From Microcyclospora pomicola (lineage: Eukaryota > Ascomycota > Dothideomycetes > Capnodiales), in contig NHNY01000014.1 in NCBI GenBank assembly GCA_002786065.1, positions 124,001-188,000 on the forward strand: DNA of 64,000 nt, read 5' to 3'. This document shows positions 57,811 to 64,000 of the stretch, one piece after another. The notes under the pieces are model-generated. The model had not been told where the DNA came from and ran no database searches. It saw only the letters and a program-made list of their open reading frames with translations. The translations under genes and the position numbers were made by a program. Positions within the stretch are counted from its first letter, which is position 1. Each line of letters opens with the position of its first letter.

Positions 57811-58039
57811 TGAGAGGGTACTTGCAATACATTGGTGCTCAAAAGTGGCCTCATGATCTATTCTGACCCGGTACATCCCTGGCGGCGTCTGCTGAGGAAA
57901 GTGATCGATCAAGTAGCCAAGCTCATCTATTAGCCTAGCGAGAGTGCTGTCTCTGTGCCCATTACGAAATGTCTACTTATATGATGAGAGACGACAGTCA
58001 TGAACATCGTGGTCATCGTTCAACTCAATTTCTCAAGTT
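57811..58039. other. Short convergent gap
   Basis: 229 bp between the 3' ends of the dehydrogenase-like and Zn2Cys6 genes, enough for both polyadenylation regions. Nothing else is seen. Confidence 0.5.
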
Positions 58040-60068
58040 TTATTCATTAATATCACCCCAATACTCCCGCAGATCATCTGCTCTCCACTGTGTAGCCCAC
58101 CCCGTCTCCCGCCCAATCCTCTCGTAGATATCCAAAATCGCCTGATGCTCTGCTGGTGAACTCATCAGCTGACCCGCGATCCAGATCGGTTGGACACTGT
58201 TCGTCCAGCAACCGTGGTGGGAGTTGGAGATGGAGATGGCGCAGATCTGCCGCGCGTGCCAGAGCATCGAATGCGGCTTGCGCACGAACCGGTGCTCGTT
58301 CGGCTTGTACTTCAGCATCAGCAGAGCCGCGGTGTGGTACATCTGGTTCCCGCTCGTCGCTGGTCCGTTGCCGAATAAGATGGTGGGGAATGGCTTGGAC
58401 GGGTCTTGCACGGGCGAGGGAATGGTGAGGATGGGCTCCATGTCCTCGGACCGGTGCCCGTACCAGTCTTCGACGAGGTCGAAGAGCTGCGACCATTCGT
58501 GCGTGTAGTCCAGCACATCGAGCAGGTTGCTTCGGCGATGTCGTCGCTCTTCCCAACGTCCGGATGAACAAAGAAGCTCAACGACACGCCCACAGAGATA
58601 TACGATGCGGTTCGCGTACATGTCGGATCCGGGTAATAGGTCGAAGATGGCGAGGTCTCCAGCGGTGTCGGACCCAACCATCCATTTGTGCATCGGGATG
58701 AGCGTCTTTTCGGATGAGATCAGCGAGCCGCAGATGTCCATGCGTGCAAAACACCAGAAAAGAGCTTGCTCGAGCCCGCCCACGGATCCTTGGATACCCA
58801 GGGCTTGGATCAGTGCCGCACATCCGTCGAGGTGACGGCGCCAGGCTTTCGGTGAACAGCTAAGCATCTCCAACACGCAGAGAACGACACAAGACGCAAG
58901 TACGGCGGTCGTTCTCGTTTGTAAGAGTGGTGAGAGAAGATGAATGGCGTGCTGGTATAGTGCCAGACTGCATGAGTTATCTTGGCTTTGTTCTTTCCGC
59001 TCCATCTGCCGCGCCGAAAGAGCGAGGAGAGAGTACTTCAGGTGGGGATTGCTTTTCGCCATGATCGGGAGGACGAGCTCGAAATGACGCTTGTCGTCGA
59101 ATTTATCCAGCCAGGCAGCGACATTATAGATGTAGTTTTGCCACAGTACATACTCTTGCTGGGGCGAGAGATGTGCTAGACGCCGTGACACCTCGTCGTC
59201 TTCTTCAGACTTACTGGCCGCTCTGTTGCGAACGTCCTCATCATTCTGGAACTCCGATGGCGGTGTCCCGTGACGAGAGGGTGCGGTTGACCGTGCAGTA
59301 TCAATGATTCGACTGCGTAAGGCGGAATGCAGCTCTAGATATTGAGACCCTGGTGCAAATATCCCGTCTTCACCAGGTGATGTGCTGGCAGATACGATAA
59401 GGTCCTGGGCCTTGACTGGAATCCGCGGATCCAAAGTGCCATGGCTGCTAAACGATGCCCTTCGGTTGATCGTAGTTGACGTTGCTGGATTGAATTGAGT
59501 TGATGCTGGGTCTTCAGTAACCGTGATCGGAGTGAAGGTCAGATACGCTGTAGGAGTTCCCGAAGAACCTTGAACCCCCGGTGTCATGGCATGGGCTGGC
59601 GTGCTGCCGGTATCAGACTTCTGAGCTTCCTCGAAATAGTCGCGGATGATCTCGTTTGTGACATTGATGATCTGCCAGGACATCTTAGCTTCTTGTCTTC
59701 CGTAATTGGACTCCACGGCAATACCTGGAAAGACTGACTCCGATGGCACGAAGCACCCTGCCGCATCGAAGGGTGCTCGTTATCCACGGTCTGCGCATTC
59801 TCGGGGCGAAAGTTCAACCTCACGCCCCACTCACAGACTTCACGACGGCCTCGACATCCTTCGCATGTTGGCTTTGTTTCGTCACCTGGGAATCATCAAG
59901 TCAACATCCCATCCACTATGACTTTACATAGAGGCATTCTCGCGCACACTTTCTTCGTTTGCGCCTGCAATTGAGACATCCAGTCCGAGTGCGCTTCTTT
60001 CCCACCGTCGCTAAACGTCCATCTGCGGTTGTCGTCGGGCTCTGATTTTCTGATGTCTTGTTGTTCAT
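58040..60068 (-). CDS. Zn2Cys6 transcription factor (ARCA-like, Fungal_trans_2)
   Basis: A 637-residue fungal regulator from three exons (59948-60068, 59725-59885, 58040-59671) with introns of 62 and 53 bp. The binuclear cluster is complete only after splicing: GCLNCRRKRRK, then C split across intron 1 (T|GT), then DETKPTCEGCRGRREVC, giving C-x2-C-x6-C-x6-C-x2-C-x6-C. A segment with ENAQTVDNEHPSM follows, then across intron 2 SQSFQ|IINVTNEIIRDY, a pattern typical of ARCA-like proteins. The middle and C-terminal parts are the helical Fungal_trans_2 domain (SPQQEYVLWQNYIYNVAAWL, then LDGCAALIQALGIQGS). A shorter start inside exon 3 would lose the DNA-binding domain. It may control the adjacent dehydrogenase, but that is layout only. 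Confidence 0.9.
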
Positions 60069-61311
60069 CTTACACTACTTGCGTAGATGGACTTGTCGTA
60101 ACATGTGTTGAACTCTCCCGCATTGCATATCAATGTCGCTATCAGGTACCTCTCGAACATGCTCTACATGTGGTGCAGCCACGTCACGTGTTGGCGTCCG
60201 TCCAAGCACAGTCTATCATACGGACATGCTTGAGTGTGCATCTCCCCTCTCTCATATAACGATTCTGCGCACAGAGTGTATATAGTGCTGCATGCTCCTA
60301 TGATTGCACAAAATGCCGAGTGAAAGCGAAAGACGACTGGCACTTGCCAAGATGGCCAAGCTGCTGGCTCCTGGACATGCTGCATATACTTTGTCTAGAC
60401 TATGATGATCTTCGGTTGGCCAAAGACAAATATCTCGAGAAAGCAATACACCCGTGGAGGAATGGATCCATCACCCGGTCGACCTTACCAGCTTCTCGTC
60501 CTTTATGTTCGTACCGTACCTCATACACCAGCTCGGAGTACCTCCAGTACTCAGAATACCAACTGACCTGTCCCCAGTTGATGCATCTAAACATGAGATC
60601 ATACCAGCCTCGGGATGGCCATGAAAGGGGCCGTTCACATAGTCGAGCTGAAGTAATTTGGGCTGTTCTCCAAGCAGACGGTCTTGGCACAGTAGATATA
60701 CTGAAATACTCTTCCACTTGCTGTGGAATATCTTACGAATCAATAAAGCGATCCCACTATTCTACACGATTGCTTTTGGTATGATGAAATTCCGTACACA
60801 GTTCAGCTGCACGCCTCCGCCAGCTGGACTCTCAAGCCTTCCTCTGTGAACGCTCAACGTTGTAGGCTCGACAAGGCACTCAAGATAAGTGGACACCGTA
60901 CCGTCATGTACTCATTGTGGTTCAGTCTTTCTGTTTCGCAGTGTAATGGGCGTCGATTGGTCGCAATGAAGTAATGTTGTTCACAGTCGTAGCCGCAGTT
61001 TGTGTCTCTTAGTCGTTCGTGCGCATTGTAGCTTTACGTGATCAAAGCCTGAGGGCATAGCTTTTGCGCGTGCTTTGCCGTGAAGTGGCATCTTGCTTTG
61101 ATCTAGGTTGTGGTTGCCTGCCTGCGGTTGCTTCCACTGGGACTGATTTCACTGGAGCGTCGGTCCATGGTGCATCGAATAGGCAATGTGGCCGACACTG
61201 GCATTTCTCTTGTCCACTTTTTCAAAGCCACGACACGCTTCAAGTGCTGCCGATACCACGAGGCGCAGCAAGTATGCCTCAAATCGGAAGTCCATATTTC
61301 CTGCACTTTCA
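60069..61311. other. Intergenic, no gene seen
   Basis: About 1.2 kb upstream of the Zn2Cys6 regulator and downstream of the next membrane protein gene. Frames of up to about 150 codons occur on the plus strand near 60320-60784 but have no domain and overlap minus-strand frames. No gene is supported. Confidence 0.45.
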
Positions 61312-62288
61312 TCAATCCCTCTTGCCCGTACCTATGCCGTAGCCTCCATAAGCTGCACCGTTCGCACCATTCGCAAGTCCATATCCACCAAGACCTCCGC
61401 GCTCCATTCCTCCAAGTCTGTCTTTGCCATGACTCCTGAGCCGCCTTGGTAGCTCAACGCCTCTGAAGTACGTTACGCAAATGGCAGCGGAGGCCAGGGC
61501 AGAGATCAAACAATACACAAGAGTGCTGAATGTCAGATGCCCGCCTACACCTGTCCATCCGGATGGCAAGCTGGTATTCGGATACCATCTTACGCTGAAT
61601 CTCAATGGCAGCGAATCTCCGATGACGATCCTCGTCGGCGGCTCTCGTGAAATGCTGTATGCGGTCGCTGCAGCAATGGTTCCTGGTGCTATGCTCTTGG
61701 GTGCTGCATGGACGAGCACATTCATGCTTGTCGCAACGTGTAGATGGCTTAACTGTAGTGTCCCGGCCAATGCGACCACAAGAGGGGTATAGATCTGACT
61801 CAGACTTCCTTGACCATCCGTCAAATCTGTAGTTCCTTTCTCAAAATCTTCCTTCAGCGCGCTCGGTGGGAGAGGCTTGGTCGGGATGCGACACGTCAGA
61901 GGCGCATCGTTGTGGACGTAGAATTCGAGGAGGTGGAAGTATGAGTCGTCGATGAAGTCGAGAGTACAGTTGATGTCCTTTTCAACGCCGAAGAGGAGTT
62001 CGAGGGGTCGGCCGGTCTCTTGACATGTGAAGAAGGGGACGTACATCAATTGGCCAGACGCGTCTGTGATGTGTTCGCCGGTGTCACTTTGATGCAGTTG
62101 TCAATCCCTGTACATGCGACATGCCCTACCAAAACTTACATCGTTCGGTTCAAGCAGGATACTGGGATGGCTTGGCCAACCTTGTATCCTGGTGATGTTG
62201 CAAGCGGCTCCTGCGCAGCCTTTGCTGTTGCCAGCGCAGAAATGAAGACCAGAAAATAGCGAAACATGAGATTGACCAGGCCCGCCAT
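61312..62288 (-). CDS. Secretory-pathway single-pass membrane protein, function unknown
   Basis: A 307-residue protein from two exons (62140-62288, 61312-62086) and a 53-bp intron joined in phase 2. The N-terminus is a clear signal sequence (MFRYFLVFISALATAKA after a short lead). The luminal part has Cys in VSCLNRT, FFTCQETGR and INCTLDF, and an N-glycosylation site at each NRT and NCT. A membrane segment comes late (LVYCLISALASAAICVTYF) followed by the basic RLRSHGKDR, so the topology is probably type I with the tail in the cytosol. A hydrophobic stretch near residue 155 (IYTPLVVALAGTLQ) could be a second span. The tail is Gly/Tyr-rich (GLGGYGLANGANGAAYGGYG). I do not recognise the family; ER or cell-surface location is likely. 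Confidence 0.7.
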
Positions 62289-62656
62289 AGTGCAAACAGA
62301 AATTACGAGTCCCAAACGCCGCCACGCAACGAGGAGAGATGAAAGGTAAATTGGGTGTTTGTTGCGCAGCAACAGGGGTTGGAGAATGTTGGTGTTCCAG
62401 TGTGCTGGAATCGCTTACTAATCAGAGGTAGTGATACATGAACCTAACCTCCGCATGTACTATAAGGAGGTCATCACAAAGCGAGAAGTACATCAGTGCG
62501 TGGTCGCGATCGAAGAAAGGGACGTGTTGTTCAGTGGGAAAATGCTCGGAGCAAACGCAAAACCACGCAGACGGTCCAAGTTGGAATGCGCTTCATTGAG
62601 AGCGTGAAAGCTACGTGTTCGCACATGCACACATCCGAGTATCGTCCCATTCCCAT
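62289..62656. other. Intergenic between membrane protein and kinase genes
   Basis: 368 bp; promoter of the membrane-protein gene and 3' flank of the kinase gene. Nothing else is seen. Confidence 0.5.
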
Positions 62657-64000
62657 CTACCGCTGGTCAAAAGCATTGCCCTGCACAATACTGCCGCCAG
62701 CATCGCCCAGACCAGCGACGGGGCGGTTGTAACTCCAGCCCGCAAACTGCTGCTGCATGGTCTGGCTCAATACTGGACCGTCCACATAGCTGTCCGTTGG
62801 TGCTTCTGAAGTGAACTCCTTATCGAAGTTGGCCGTGTCACGTTCGTCGAGCACACTTGGCTTGAAAGAGGGTTCGTACTTCCGATCCAGTAATTTGCGC
62901 CAGTCGATGCTGTGGAAGAAGGGATGTGCCTTGATCTCTGCAGCGCCGTTGCTGCCGAGACGACGAGTGGCATCGCGATCAAGAAGACGAGTGAGGAGAT
63001 CACGCGCAGCCGGGGGAACGATCTCCGGACCTGGGAAATGAAGTGGCTCGGCGAGAATCTTACGATACATTTCGTTCGTGTTTTCGTCGTAGAAGCTGTG
63101 ATTAATGTCAGTCCGCACTTTTGCTGTACAACTTTCGGCGCACTTACGGTGGTAGTCCAGTCAACATCTCGTAAAGTAGGACGCCCAAGGTCCACCAGTC
63201 CACCGCCTTGGTATACCCTTGTCCGTGCAGCAGTTCTGGTGCAAGATACTCCGGAGTGCCACAGAAGGTGTTGGTTTTGTCCTCATCCTTCATATCAAGC
63301 TTGCAGAGGCCGAAATCGCAGAGCGCAATATGCCCCACGTAGTCGACCAAGATGTTCTCAGGCTTCAGATCTCGATAGATGACGCCAAAGCCGTGCAAGC
63401 ATTCCAGCGCGCAGAGAAGTTCAGCAGCGTAAAATCGTGATCTGTTGATATCGAACCTTTGTTCCTTCTGCAGATGGTGGAATAGCTCTCCTCCGTTCAC
63501 GAAGGCCAGAACCAAATAGAGCTTCTCAGGCGATTGGAACGAGAACTTGAGTGGCACAATGAAGGGGTTGTTGATCTGAGCTAGGACTGAGCGTTCAGCC
63601 AGAGTATGTGCTACCTCGGATCGAGAGATGATATGTTGCTTTCGAATGGTCTTCAATGCGTAGATCCGCTGGGTGTCCTTCTTCATGACCTGCATGACTT
63701 TGCCGAAGCTTCCCTTGCCGACGACCTTGAGCAGATCGAAATCCTCAATCTTCAACGAGCTTTGTCGATTTTCCACAAACTTGACACCTATTTTGATAGC
63801 GCCTGTGCCATGGAGCACATCATGCCACTGGATGCCCGTAGCGTTTTGTGAGCCATTCGCCGCTGGCGGGGGCATTGTCTTATCTTTTTTGGCGCTTTTC
63901 CCGTCTGATGACGAGGGCGGTTTCGTGGCAGTGGATTGATCTTCTTCGCTGAAGGTTGGAGTGATCTTGCAAGTGCCAATAAAGATGTCGTGCTGTCGTC
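62657..64000 (-). CDS. YPK1: YPK1-type AGC protein kinase (partial, 5' end beyond window)
   Basis: Ser/Thr kinase of the TORC2-Ypk branch, controlling sphingolipid synthesis, membrane stress and endocytosis. The visible exons are 62657-63095 and 63148 to the right edge, split by a 52-bp intron in phase 2. The reading frame stays open beyond the ATG at 63875 to the window edge ([14 protein letters not shown]), so that ATG is internal. Motifs: glycine loop [16 protein letters not shown], catalytic [25 protein letters not shown], activation loop [33 protein letters not shown]-terminal phospho-sites: turn-motif region FTSEAPTDS and hydrophobic motif FAGWSY. All are characteristic of Ypk1/SGK rather than PKA or Sch9. 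The N-terminal regulatory part lies outside the window. Confidence 0.93.

Noticed and set aside
56935-57912. Minus-strand open frame of 325 codons
   Set aside because: Antisense to the dehydrogenase-like gene, composition-driven.

Overview
This window is about 64 kb of a filamentous ascomycete nuclear genome (Pezizomycotina, most likely Dothideomycetes). The genes are single or few-exon with short GT-AG introns, mostly 47-90 bp, and are separated by 0.3-2.3 kb. Many families are typical of moulds: HET-domain and STAND proteins, Zn2Cys6 and C2H2/Fungal_trans regulators, an RTA1-like protein and a UapA-type purine permease. I read 26 protein genes and one intron-containing tRNA-Gln. There is no bacterial operon, CRISPR array, rRNA or recognisable transposase or reverse transcriptase. 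Exons were assembled by eye from splice signals and family similarity. No transcript data or database search was available.

Layout, left half. 0-13.7 kb: uric acid/xanthine permease (3' end cut by the left edge, GATA sites upstream), a tiny three-exon dsRNA-binding protein, a conserved fungal protein, RKM5-like methyltransferase, a disordered conserved protein and an F-box/2EXR-like protein, with two gene-poor stretches (3.0-5.0 and 6.5-8.8 kb). 13.9-20.5 kb: lipid and pyrimidine housekeeping genes: ERG28 head-to-head with a very-long-chain 3-oxoacyl-CoA reductase, then a long-chain acyl-CoA synthetase and orotate phosphoribosyltransferase. 21.3-31.1 kb: tRNA-Gln(CTG), the Polycomb PRC2 subunit EED, a PAS-domain protein, acyl-CoA-binding protein and a MOB-family protein. 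31.5-37.5 kb: a CobW/ZNG1 GTPase head-to-head with the MOB gene, a PAP2-type membrane protein and KRR1.

Layout, right half. 37.8-48.4 kb is the most unusual part: a HET-domain protein, an OsmC-like protein, a dihydroxyacetone-kinase-like protein whose DhaK half has lost its signature motif, and a 1,554-residue NLR-like STAND protein (Goodbye-like N-terminus, P-loop NTPase, helical repeats, C-terminal cysteine-rich finger). 50.7-64 kb: C2H2/Fungal_trans regulator, RTA1-like 7-TM protein with a probable GC-AG intron, a 3-hydroxyisobutyrate/threonate dehydrogenase-like enzyme converging on a Zn2Cys6 regulator, an unknown secretory-pathway membrane protein, and a YPK1-type AGC kinase cut by the right edge.

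How the genes fit together: most are independent housekeeping genes. Two groupings may be functional: the ER-lipid genes (ERG28, 3-oxoacyl-CoA reductase, acyl-CoA synthetase) and the HET/STAND neighbourhood, both proteins being of families used in fungal allorecognition and programmed cell death. The latter is the best candidate for a poorly described system, but its function is inferred from architecture only.
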